Assembly: GCA_021286885.1 (NCBI GenBank) | Contig: JAJTBM010000070.1 | Span: 1 to 10,467 of the forward strand | DNA from: Rhodocyclales bacterium | Lineage (GTDB): Bacteria; Pseudomonadota; Gammaproteobacteria; Burkholderiales; Rhodocyclaceae | Direction of reading: 5' to 3' | Length of the DNA: 10,467 bases | Part shown: piece by piece, positions 1-6,185 of the stretch | How the letters are laid out: each line of letters starts with the position of its first letter | Numbering within the stretch: the stretch's first letter is position 1 | The notes under the pieces: model-generated | What the model saw: the letters and a program-made list of their open reading frames with translations, nothing else | What the model was told of the DNA's origin: nothing | Databases searched by the model: none | Made by a program: the position numbers and the translations under genes

Positions 1-793
1 TCTCGCTACAAAGGTGGCAGGCCCGGCGCGCTCCATGGAGTGGATTCGTGGCGGCCCTCTGGCCTTGGATCGGGCCAATATCCGTGCCGCGCTCGAAGGC
101 AGCCTGCAGCGCCTGGGCACGGATTACATCGATCTCTACCAGATTCACTGGCCGGCCCGGAACCAGCCCATGTTTGGCCAATGGGCCTTTGATCCGGGCG
201 CCGAGCGGGAGGCCACCCCGATACGTGCCCAGCTGGAGGCGCTGGCCGAGCTGGTGCGCGAAGGCAAAATCCGTTATGTGGGTTTGTCGAACGAACACCC
301 CTGGGGTGTGATGGAATTCCTCAGAGTGGGCCGGGAGCTGAATTTGCCGCTGGTAGTTTCGGTGCAAAATGCATACAGCCTGCTCAATCGCGTCTTTGAT
401 CAGACGCTTGCTGAAGTCTGCTTTCGGGAGTCCGTGAGCCTTTTGCCCTACTCGGTGCTGGGTTTTGGCCTGCTGACGGGCAAGTATCTGGATAACCCTG
501 CGGCCAGCGGCCGCATCACCTTGTTCCCCGGTTTTGGCCAGCGCTACGCCAAGGTGGCCGTCGAGCCCGCCTTGCGGGCCTATGCCGATCTGGCGCAGGC
601 GCGGGGCATCAGCCTGACCCGCCTGGCTTTGGCCTGGGTGGCGGGGCAGCCGCTGGTGGGCAGTGTGATCCTTGGTGCAAGCTCGGTCGGGCAGTTGCTC
701 GAAAATCTGGATGCTTGTGCTCAAACCCTGGACCATGATGTAAGGGCCGCAGTTGATGCTATCCATCTGCGCCATACCAATCCTGCGCCTTAA
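1..793 (+). CDS. tas: Aldo/keto reductase, Tas-like (5' truncated by window)
   Basis: NADPH-dependent aldo/keto reductase of the Tas group, cytoplasmic, with an unknown physiological carbonyl substrate. The reading frame is already open at base 2, so the N-terminus, with the catalytic Asp and Tyr, lies outside the window. Visible AKR landmarks: LATKVAG at the left edge, whose Lys (codon 11-13) is the expected catalytic lysine; DYIDLYQIHW, whose His (codon 146-148) completes the tetrad; GKIRYVGLSNE; the QNAYSLLNR segment; the SVLGFGLLTGKYL loop; and LGASSVGQLLENL near the C-terminus, the usual NADPH phosphate-binding stretch. From memory it follows E. coli Tas closely over this region, including the final Tas-like NPAP. 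The internal GTG at 14 and ATG at 35 are not credible starts because conserved sequence continues upstream. It stops 60 nt before the next gene and may or may not be co-transcribed with it. The family is certain; the symbol is less so. Confidence 0.88.
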   Translation, partial: LATKVAGPARSMEWIRGGPLALDRANIRAALEGSLQRLGTDYIDLYQIHWPARNQPMFGQWAFDPGAEREATPIRAQLEALAELVREGKIRYVGLSNEHPWGVMEFLRVGRELNLPLVVSVQNAYSLLNRVFDQTLAEVCFRESVSLLPYSVLGFGLLTGKYLDNPAASGRITLFPGFGQRYAKVAVEPALRAYADLAQARGISLTRLALAWVAGQPLVGSVILGASSVGQLLENLDACAQTLDHDVRAAVDAIHLRHTNPAP

Positions 794-842
794 TCTTGGT
801 GACATGAACGTGCTGTGTGAGTTGTCTTTGTCAGAAGTTTCA

Positions 843-848
843 GGGAGG
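843..848 (+). promoter_or_regulatory. Shine-Dalgarno site fixing a TTG start
   Basis: GGGAGG lies 5 nt upstream of the TTG at 854. It is the only strong ribosome-binding site near the beginning of the HD-GYP frame. It supports TTG as the start, which gives MKEIVAVQDLKLGMFV, the expected beginning of a DUF3391 domain. I see no convincing -35/-10 pair in the 60 nt between the aldo/keto reductase stop and this site. Confidence 0.7.
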
Positions 849-853
849 CCGGC

Positions 854-2404
854 TTGAAGGAGATTGTGGCCGTCCAGGATCTCAAGCTGGGGATGTTCGT
901 CTCCGAGCTGGATCGCCCCTGGCTTGAATCTCCATTTCTGCTTCAGGGCTTTGTGGTCGATGATCAGGAAACTCTGGAGAAGCTGCGTCAGGTGTGTCGT
1001 TTTGTATACGTAGACCGGGGGCGCTCGATTGGCGACCAATGGCGCGCCGAGTCGGTGGCGCCGTCGGGGCCGGTCGCTGGGGGGGGGGAGCGTTTTGCCC
1101 GTCTGGGCGGCTTTCAGGTCAGTCCCGACCGGGTGGAGCGGCGCAAGGGCGGAGGCGATTTCTTTTCCTTGCTGCGCAGTCTCAAGGCCCTGCGCCAACA
1201 ACCTACGCGGCGCGAGGAGGCTACGCCAGCAACCCAGGCCCCGTGGCTGCACCGTTATCCTGATCCGGTCACGCTGCCCCGAGTAGAAGGGCGGCCGCCG
1301 TCTCTGCCCCGTCGCCCCGATGGGATGGCGGGAGCGGGGGCTCAGTTTTCTTACACCGAAATCCAAAGCGGCAAAGGCATCCGTCCTCTGGGGCTGGAAG
1401 ATGACGGCCTGGGGCGGGGTACGCCCAGCGGGATGACCTTTACCGAGCCTACCGTCACGGTCGAGGAAGAAATCCTGAAAGCCGTGCCGCTGGTGGATAA
1501 AGCCCAGAACCTGCTCGTCCAGATTGCCCGCGATGTGCAGAGCAACCTGACCCCCGATCTGGATCGCCTGCGTGGGGTGGTGGCTGAGATGGTGCTGAGC
1601 GTGGCCCGTAATCCCGATGCCCTGCTCTGGCTGGTGCGGCTCAAGCAAACCGACCAATACAGCTACGATCACTCCCTGGACGTGGCCGCCCACGTGATGA
1701 TCTTTGGCCGTTTTCTGGGCCTGCCCGACGATGCGATCACCGCCCTGGGCATGGCGGGCATGCTGCAGGATGTGGGCAAACTGCGTCTGCCCGTGCGCCT
1801 GCTCCAGAAAACCGGGCCCCTGACGCCCATCGAATACGAATTCTTCAAGACCCACGTGGATTACTCCCTGCGCATCCTGTCGGGGGCGCCGATGATCACC
1901 CAGCAAGTGCTGGAAATCGTTGCCCGCCACCACGAGCGCTGCGATGGTTCCGGCTATCCGGTGGGGCTGCGGGGTGAGGAGGTGGGGCTGCTGGCCGAGA
2001 TTTCTGGCGTGTCGGATGTGTATTGCGCCATGACTCGAGGGCGCCCCTATGGTGAGGCGGCCAGTTCCCAGGTGGCCTTGGAGGCAGTACGGGCCCAACG
2101 CGGCACGGGTTTTTCCGAAAGCACGGTCGACCAGTTCGTCCAGTGTATCGGCATCTACCCGGTGGGGACGCTGGTGGAGCTGAATTCGGGCGAAGTGGCG
2201 GTTGTCGTGGCCCAGAACCGGATACGCCGCCTCAAACCCCGAGTAATGATCCTGCTGGGCCCCGACAAGAAACCCAACGTCTATCCCCAGACCCTCGATT
2301 TGATCTACGACCCGCCCAATGCCACGGGGGAAACCTACGCCATTGTGAAAGCCCTGCCGCCCGGTGCCTATGGTGTCGAGCCTTCGGAGTTCTATCTGGC
2401 ATGA
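854..2404 (+). CDS. DUF3391 / HD-GYP domain protein with degenerate HD dyad
   Basis: Cytoplasmic protein of the HD-GYP c-di-GMP phosphodiesterase family, 516 residues. DUF3391 covers about residues 1-57 (LKLGMFVSELDRPW, LLQGFVV, CRFVYVD). A low-complexity Gly/Arg/Pro-rich linker runs from about 58 to 205. A helical lead-in (TVEEEILKA to RNPDALLWLVRLK) precedes the HD-GYP core at about 268-410. Core signatures seen: YDHSLDVAAH (His273), FFKTHVDYS, HHERCDGSGYP (His359, His360, Asp364, Gly367-Tyr368-Pro369) and SDVYCAMTRGRPY. The canonical HDxGK is Q305-D306-V-G-K here, so a metal-ligand His is replaced by Gln, and the second Asp of the usual DVFDALT is Cys. The GYP loop is intact. The enzyme may therefore be weak, or may bind c-di-GMP or protein partners without efficient hydrolysis; this is inference. 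A TTG start with GGGAGG is used. The linker carries a G10 run at 1079-1088. The stop overlaps the next ATG (ATGA), implying translational coupling to the GGDEF-EAL gene. Confidence 0.9.
   Translation: MKEIVAVQDLKLGMFVSELDRPWLESPFLLQGFVVDDQETLEKLRQVCRFVYVDRGRSIGDQWRAESVAPSGPVAGGGERFARLGGFQVSPDRVERRKGGGDFFSLLRSLKALRQQPTRREEATPATQAPWLHRYPDPVTLPRVEGRPPSLPRRPDGMAGAGAQFSYTEIQSGKGIRPLGLEDDGLGRGTPSGMTFTEPTVTVEEEILKAVPLVDKAQNLLVQIARDVQSNLTPDLDRLRGVVAEMVLSVARNPDALLWLVRLKQTDQYSYDHSLDVAAHVMIFGRFLGLPDDAITALGMAGMLQDVGKLRLPVRLLQKTGPLTPIEYEFFKTHVDYSLRILSGAPMITQQVLEIVARHHERCDGSGYPVGLRGEEVGLLAEISGVSDVYCAMTRGRPYGEAASSQVALEAVRAQRGTGFSESTVDQFVQCIGIYPVGTLVELNSGEVAVVVAQNRIRRLKPRVMILLGPDKKPNVYPQTLDLIYDPPNATGETYAIVKALPPGAYGVEPSEFYLA
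1079..1088 (+). repeat. G10 homopolymer inside the HD-GYP gene (possible slippage tract)
   Basis: Ten consecutive G bases encode Gly76-Gly77-Gly78 and the first base of Glu79, in the disordered linker between DUF3391 and HD-GYP. Losing one G would shift reading to a TAG at 1284-1286 (143-residue product). Gaining one G would shift it to a TGA at 1261-1263 (136-residue product). Either change removes the whole HD-GYP domain and breaks translational coupling to the downstream gene. The tract length is read directly; phase variation is inference. Confidence 0.75.
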
Positions 2405-4224
2405 ACGGGAGCGCCTTGCCCATCGAGTTCACATCCGGAACCCCGGTGGGCGAGGATGCCTTGCTGCGCCTGCTCATGCGCTATGGGTTGGGGCCGGGAG
2501 AGCAGGCTGCAATCCGGGCCTTTGGCCGGATCGTTGACCAGGATGAGCTTGCGTTCGATCTACTCGAGCGCTTTGGTCTGAATGATCCCGGGATGGATGG
2601 GCTGGTTGAGCCCCTGTTGCGCCGTTTCTGCGCCATTCTGGCCCAGGTGGGGGCGTGGGACTTCACTGCCCCGTGGGCCGGGTGTCTGGTGGAGTGCTGG
2701 GTGGAGTGCTATCTCTCGGGCGCGGTGGCTGAATTTCCCTTTTTGGCCATCGAGGCACTGATGGCCAGCTGTCAGGCGCGCTTGGTGGGCGATAAATCCA
2801 GTGTTTCCCGCCTGGAGCTCGACATCCTGGCTGCCCTGGGGCGTTTGGGCTGGTGTCTGGCGGGCATGCTCACCGAGGTATCCCTGGAGCGGGAGCAGAA
2901 TTACCGGCAAATGGCCGAAGAAGGCGATCCGGTATTGGGCATTCCCAATCGTCGTCGCTTCCTGACCCTGCTCAGCAGTTTGCTGGGCAACCTGGGGCCG
3001 GATCAGCGCCTGGGGCTGGTGGTGGTGGATGTGGAGTGGGGGCTGTCGGTGGAAGTGCTCGCCATTGATGAGCGCGACCAGCTGCGCATGGCCCTCTCGG
3101 ATGCGATGCGCAGTGTGTTGCGCCCCGCCGATATCCTGTGTGCCCTAGGCGAAAACGAATGGGCGGTGATTCTCACCAGCCTCAGCAACCCGGCCCAGGT
3201 GTCTTTGGCAGGCCACAAGCTGGTGGATGCCTGTGAGGTGGTACGCAGCAACAGCTTCCCCGAACTCCGGGGGCGCTTCTGCGCGGGGGGCGCCTGGGCC
3301 CCCGAGCACTCCCGGGAGCCCCTGGCCCTGGAACAGGCCGCCCGGGCCGCCCTGGTGGTGGCGCGGGCCTCGGGGCGTTTGTTTGACGTGTATTGTGCCG
3401 ACGTGGCCGCCTCCGCCGAGAACGATGCGGGCTTTGAGCGGGAAGTGGCTTGGGCCATGGAATCCCAGCAGTTCCAGTTGTACCTGCAGCCCCAGGTCGA
3501 ACTCCCATCCCGCCGGGTGGTGGGGGCCGAAGCCCTGCTGCGCTGGCCCCAGCCAGACGGCCGAGCGGTGGCCTCCACCGACATCCTGCGGGTGCTGGAG
3601 CGCATCGGCATGATGCCCGACCTGTCCCGCTGGGTGATCCAGCAGGCCGCCCAGATCCTGGCAGCGCTGGAGCGGGAAGGTTGCACGATCCGGATTTCCA
3701 TCAACTTGGTGGCCGACGACCTGAAAGACGCCGAGCTGCCCCTGTTCATCCGCCAGACCTGCGAAACCTGGCGCGTGCCCTCATCGCGCCTGTGCTTCGA
3801 GTTGACCGAAGGGGGCTTGGTGTCGTCCAGCGACCGGGTCTCGGCCCGTACCCTGGAAGCGCTCAAGGAAGAGGGGCGTCTGGCCCTAGATGATTTTGGC
3901 ACCGGCTATTCGTCCATGGACTACCTGCGCCGCCTGCCGGTGGCCGAGCTCAAGCTGGATAAATCGTTCGTGGAGCGGGTCACCCTGTCGCCCACCGATC
4001 GCTCCATTGTCGAACTGATGATCCGCATCGCCCACACCTTCGGCCTTGAAGTGGTGGCCGAAGGGGTGGAAGACACGGCAACGGAAGACAGCTTGATCGA
4101 AATGGGCTGCAACTGCGCACAGGGGCATCTCTACGCCCAGGCCATGCCCATCGACACCTTTGTTGCCTGGTGGCGGGCCAGCGAGGCCGCCCAGCAGCAG
4201 GAGGCGCAGCGCGCCCTGGGGTGA
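2401..4224 (+). CDS. GGDEF-EAL protein: degenerate GGDEF, intact EAL (c-di-GMP phosphodiesterase)
   Basis: 607-residue cytoplasmic protein predicted to hydrolyse c-di-GMP to pGpG. Residues 1 to about 170 form an unrecognised, probably all-helical domain without any His and with several Cys, including C95-x3-C99-x3-C103. A GGDEF-like domain (about 178-335) begins with DPVLGIPNRRRF, but its signature is L249-GENEW, so cyclase activity is unlikely. The EAL domain (about 345-595) looks complete: E377-A-L-L, Asn435, E467-LTE470, D497-D498-FGTG, K518-LDK, AE554-GVE and Gln574-Gly, matching the metal- and substrate-binding positions of active EAL phosphodiesterases. No membrane segments are seen, so any input is likely soluble. 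The ATG at 2401 overlaps the TGA of the HD-GYP gene; upstream in-frame sequence lies inside that gene and is not needed. The stop lies 10 nt from the stop of the convergent lipoprotein gene. The degenerate GGDEF may act as a GTP or regulatory module, as in some known hybrid proteins. Confidence 0.9.
   Translation: MNGSALPIEFTSGTPVGEDALLRLLMRYGLGPGEQAAIRAFGRIVDQDELAFDLLERFGLNDPGMDGLVEPLLRRFCAILAQVGAWDFTAPWAGCLVECWVECYLSGAVAEFPFLAIEALMASCQARLVGDKSSVSRLELDILAALGRLGWCLAGMLTEVSLEREQNYRQMAEEGDPVLGIPNRRRFLTLLSSLLGNLGPDQRLGLVVVDVEWGLSVEVLAIDERDQLRMALSDAMRSVLRPADILCALGENEWAVILTSLSNPAQVSLAGHKLVDACEVVRSNSFPELRGRFCAGGAWAPEHSREPLALEQAARAALVVARASGRLFDVYCADVAASAENDAGFEREVAWAMESQQFQLYLQPQVELPSRRVVGAEALLRWPQPDGRAVASTDILRVLERIGMMPDLSRWVIQQAAQILAALEREGCTIRISINLVADDLKDAELPLFIRQTCETWRVPSSRLCFELTEGGLVSSSDRVSARTLEALKEEGRLALDDFGTGYSSMDYLRRLPVAELKLDKSFVERVTLSPTDRSIVELMIRIAHTFGLEVVAEGVEDTATEDSLIEMGCNCAQGHLYAQAMPIDTFVAWWRASEAAQQQEAQRALG
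2687..2710 (+). repeat. Imperfect 12-bp tandem duplication in the GGDEF-EAL N-terminal domain
   Basis: Two consecutive 12-base units, 2687-2698 and 2699-2710, differ only at the first base (TGGTGGAGTGCT and GGGTGGAGTGCT). The duplication is in frame and places Cys95, Cys99 and Cys103 four residues apart on what is likely a helix. It is probably a small ancestral slippage event rather than a mobile element. Confidence 0.5.
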
Positions 4225-4234
4225 CGGGAGGGGG

Positions 4235-4705
4235 TCAGCCCTCGGTGCGCCGCCGCTTGCGGGGCGTGTCGCCTTCGTGGCCCTTGTCGGCCTTGTCCTC
4301 GCGTTCGGCCCGGTCGCCTTTTCCGCCCTTGCCGTCTTTGGCGCTGTCCTCGTCGCCGTGCCCGTTCTGGGCTTCCGCCTCCGTTTTTTCGGCCTTGGGC
4401 TTTTTGGCGGGTTTGGGCGCCGGGGGTTGAGGGGGCGGCAGTTGCGGCGCCACCTCGGCGATCTTGTTCTCCACCATGTAGTCGTTCATTTCCTTCCAGC
4501 CGGCAAACATGGCGGCCTTGGAGGCGCCCTGGTTCAGCGTGTAGCAGTCTTCTATCGCCCGGCCCGCATGGCGGCAGGCACTGCCAATCGCTTTGCCGTC
4601 GGCCTCCTGGCGGATTTCGTTCTTGGCCGGGTTGGGAATGCCCAGCTGGTCGCAGGCACCCAGCAGCACAAGCAAGGATAGGGAGAGGAGCAGGGGGGCT
4701 TTCAT
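4235..4705 (-). CDS. Small predicted lipoprotein with charged low-complexity tail, function unknown
   Basis: I do not recognise this family. From the ATG at 4703-4705 the product is 156 residues and begins MKAPLLLSLSLLVLLGAC, a textbook lipoprotein signal with lipobox LGAC and Cys18 as the lipidated residue. It is probably periplasm-facing, anchored in the outer or inner membrane; Asp19 right after the Cys would argue for inner-membrane retention under the E. coli +2 rule. Residues 28-88 form a small folded unit with Cys44 and Cys54 (C-x9-C, a plausible disulfide) and a FAGWKEMNDYMVENKI helix. From about residue 90 the chain turns Pro-rich (PPPQPPAPKP), then a Lys/Glu/Asp/Gly/Arg tail runs to the end, finishing RKRRRTEG. 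An ATG at 4718-4720 would add five residues (MDAFP); neither start has a clear Shine-Dalgarno, and I prefer the shorter one for its signal peptide. It converges on the GGDEF-EAL gene with a 10-nt gap. Confidence 0.7.
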   Translation of the reverse strand: MKAPLLLSLSLLVLLGACDQLGIPNPAKNEIRQEADGKAIGSACRHAGRAIEDCYTLNQGASKAAMFAGWKEMNDYMVENKIAEVAPQLPPPQPPAPKPAKKPKAEKTEAEAQNGHGDEDSAKDGKGGKGDRAEREDKADKGHEGDTPRKRRRTEG

Positions 4706-4805
4706 CGGGAAGGCGTCCATCGGGTGTCCAGAGGCTTAACGGTCTTCCGGCAGGCTGACTTGATGCCTGGATCTGCGACCGATGCTTTTCCTTGCAAGCT
4801 CGGGC

Positions 4806-4834
4806 CTGACCCGGCGCGGGCAGGGGCCTATAAT
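4806..4834 (+). promoter_or_regulatory. Candidate sigma70 promoter of the ugpB-ugpQ unit
   Basis: A perfect TATAAT lies at 4829-4834, with CTGACC (4 of 6 to TTGACA) at 4806-4811 and a 17-bp spacer. Transcription would begin near 4841, leaving a leader of about 35 nt before the ugpB ATG. It is the best promoter match between the divergent lipoprotein gene and ugpB. A 7-mer, CCTGACC, overlaps the -35 (4805-4811) and recurs near +1 (4840-4846). Confidence 0.65.
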
Positions 4835-4876
4835 CGCGCCCTGACCGTTTTTGTTTTCCTCCAGCGGAAGCCACTC

Positions 4877-6178
4877 ATGAAATACATCCGTCGCACCCTC
4901 ATTGGTGCCGCCCTCGCCAGTCTCTGCCTGTCCTCTGCCCAGGCAGCCCCCAAGCCGGCCAAGGCCGCTGCGCCGGCTGCTGAGGCCCAGTCTGCGGAAA
5001 TCGAACTCGTCCACAACCTGGGGGCCGACAAGGGCGCCCAGCTCCAGAAGCTGGTGGACCGCTACAACGCCGCCAACCCCCAGGCACGCATCGTTGTGCA
5101 TGAGCGGGCCTGGAATGCCGGCCCGCTGCCCACCCTGATGATCCTGGGTGAAGATGATCTGCCCCAGTTCCTGAGCGGCGCCCCCCGCTACCGTCCCCTG
5201 CACCAGGTCATGAAGGATGCCGGCGAGCGCTTCGAAACCCTCAAGCCGCCCGCCATGATGACCCCGACCGCCTTGGATGCCACTGGCCGCCTGGTGGCCC
5301 TGCCGGTGGGCCTGGGTACGCCAGTGCTGTACTACAACGTCCAGGCCTTCAAGGAGGCCGGCCTCAACCCCGATCAACCCCCCAAGACCTGGCAGGATCT
5401 GCAAAAGACCCTGGGCCAGCTGGTGGCTGCCGGCCAAACCTGCCCCTACACCACCACCCAGCCCTCCTGGGTGCTGGTGGAAAACACCAGCGCCTGGCAC
5501 AACGAGCCGGTGGTGGCCGAAGGCAAGAAGAGCAGCCTCGCCATCAACGGGATGCTCGAAGTCAAGCATGTGGCCATGCTGTCTTCCTGGGTCAAGGCCC
5601 GCTACCTGCAGTTCTTTGGTCGGGGTGATGAAGCCGCCGAACACTTCGCCAAGGGCGAATGCGCAGTGCTGACCGCATCTTCCTCCGCCTGGCCCACCCT
5701 CAAGCGCCAGGCCGGCTTTGAAGTGGGCGTTGCCACGCTGCCGCACCATGCCGACTACTCCGGCGCACCCCAGAACACCCTGGCCGATGGCCCGGCCCTG
5801 TGGGTGGGCGCCGGCCACAAGCCTGCCGAATACAAGGCTGCTGCTCGTTTCGTGAGCATGTGGCTGAGCGGCGAAAGCCAGGTCGAATGGCAACGCAACG
5901 CGGGCTACCTGCCCCTCAACAAGGCTGGCCTGTTGGCCTCCGAAAGCCGCCTGCTGGCGAGTGATCTGCAAAACGTGCGGGTGGCCATTGGCCAGCTGAC
6001 CAACAAGCCGGTGACGACCAAGTCCCGTGCTTCCAGCTATCCCCAGCAAACCGCCGTGCGCAACATCATCAACGAAGAACTCGAAGCCGTCTGGGCCGAC
6101 CGCAAGCCCACCAAGCTGGCCCTCGATAACGCGGTCGAGCGTTCCCGTTCGGTGTCCTGCACGGCGCCGGGGTGCTGA
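4877..6178 (+). CDS. ugpB: UgpB-like ABC transporter periplasmic binding protein
   Basis: Periplasmic solute-binding protein of the glycerol-3-phosphate/glycerophosphodiester (Ugp) type, 433 residues. A Sec signal peptide (MKYIRRTLIGAALASLCLSS) ends with AQA at about residue 23 and is followed by an Ala/Pro/Lys-rich linker. UgpB hallmarks: VLYYNVQAFKEAGLNPDQPP, PKTWQDLQKTL, VKHVAMLSSWVK, the GECAVLTASSSAW segment, SGAPQNTLADGPALWVGAG, QVEWQRNAGYLPL, the KSRASSYPQ segment and NEELEAVW. Against E. coli UgpB recalled from memory, the C-lobe and hinge agree well. The N-lobe between about residues 60 and 105 is shorter and unlike the usual GNYEQNL region, so ligand preference may differ. The chain ends in an unusual Cys-containing tail (SCTAPGC). 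The ATG at 4877 has GGAAG 6 nt upstream and is the start that yields the signal peptide. ugpQ follows after 7 nt, but the permease and ATPase genes are not adjacent, so its transporter partners must be encoded elsewhere or be absent. Confidence 0.85.
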   Translation: MKYIRRTLIGAALASLCLSSAQAAPKPAKAAAPAAEAQSAEIELVHNLGADKGAQLQKLVDRYNAANPQARIVVHERAWNAGPLPTLMILGEDDLPQFLSGAPRYRPLHQVMKDAGERFETLKPPAMMTPTALDATGRLVALPVGLGTPVLYYNVQAFKEAGLNPDQPPKTWQDLQKTLGQLVAAGQTCPYTTTQPSWVLVENTSAWHNEPVVAEGKKSSLAINGMLEVKHVAMLSSWVKARYLQFFGRGDEAAEHFAKGECAVLTASSSAWPTLKRQAGFEVGVATLPHHADYSGAPQNTLADGPALWVGAGHKPAEYKAAARFVSMWLSGESQVEWQRNAGYLPLNKAGLLASESRLLASDLQNVRVAIGQLTNKPVTTKSRASSYPQQTAVRNIINEELEAVWADRKPTKLALDNAVERSRSVSCTAPGC

Positions 6179-6185
6179 TCCAGCC

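Noticed and set aside
2143..2400. Upstream in-frame extension of the GGDEF-EAL gene inside the HD-GYP gene
   Set aside because: The sequence is out of frame with conserved HD-GYP C-terminal residues and looks random. The ATG at 2401 in an ATGA overlap is the natural start.
3003..3902. 299-codon minus-strand frame opposite the GGDEF-EAL gene
   Set aside because: Ser/Arg-rich shadow of the EAL coding strand; no ribosome-binding site or domain.
4218..4241. Imperfect inverted repeat between the two convergent stop codons
   Set aside because: The short stem contains a mismatch and lacks a U-tract on either strand; it is not a convincing bidirectional terminator.
4755..4779. Possible Pho box upstream of ugpB (CTGACTT and CCTGGAT, 11 bp apart)
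   Set aside because: Only about 5 of 7 and 3 of 7 agreement with CTGTCAT-type repeats, and not positioned as a clear -35 replacement. Phosphate control would need experimental evidence.
4805..4846. Repeated CCTGACC at 4805-4811 and 4840-4846 around the ugpB promoter as an operator
   Set aside because: A 7-mer repeated once in GC-rich DNA is weak evidence, and no symmetry is visible.
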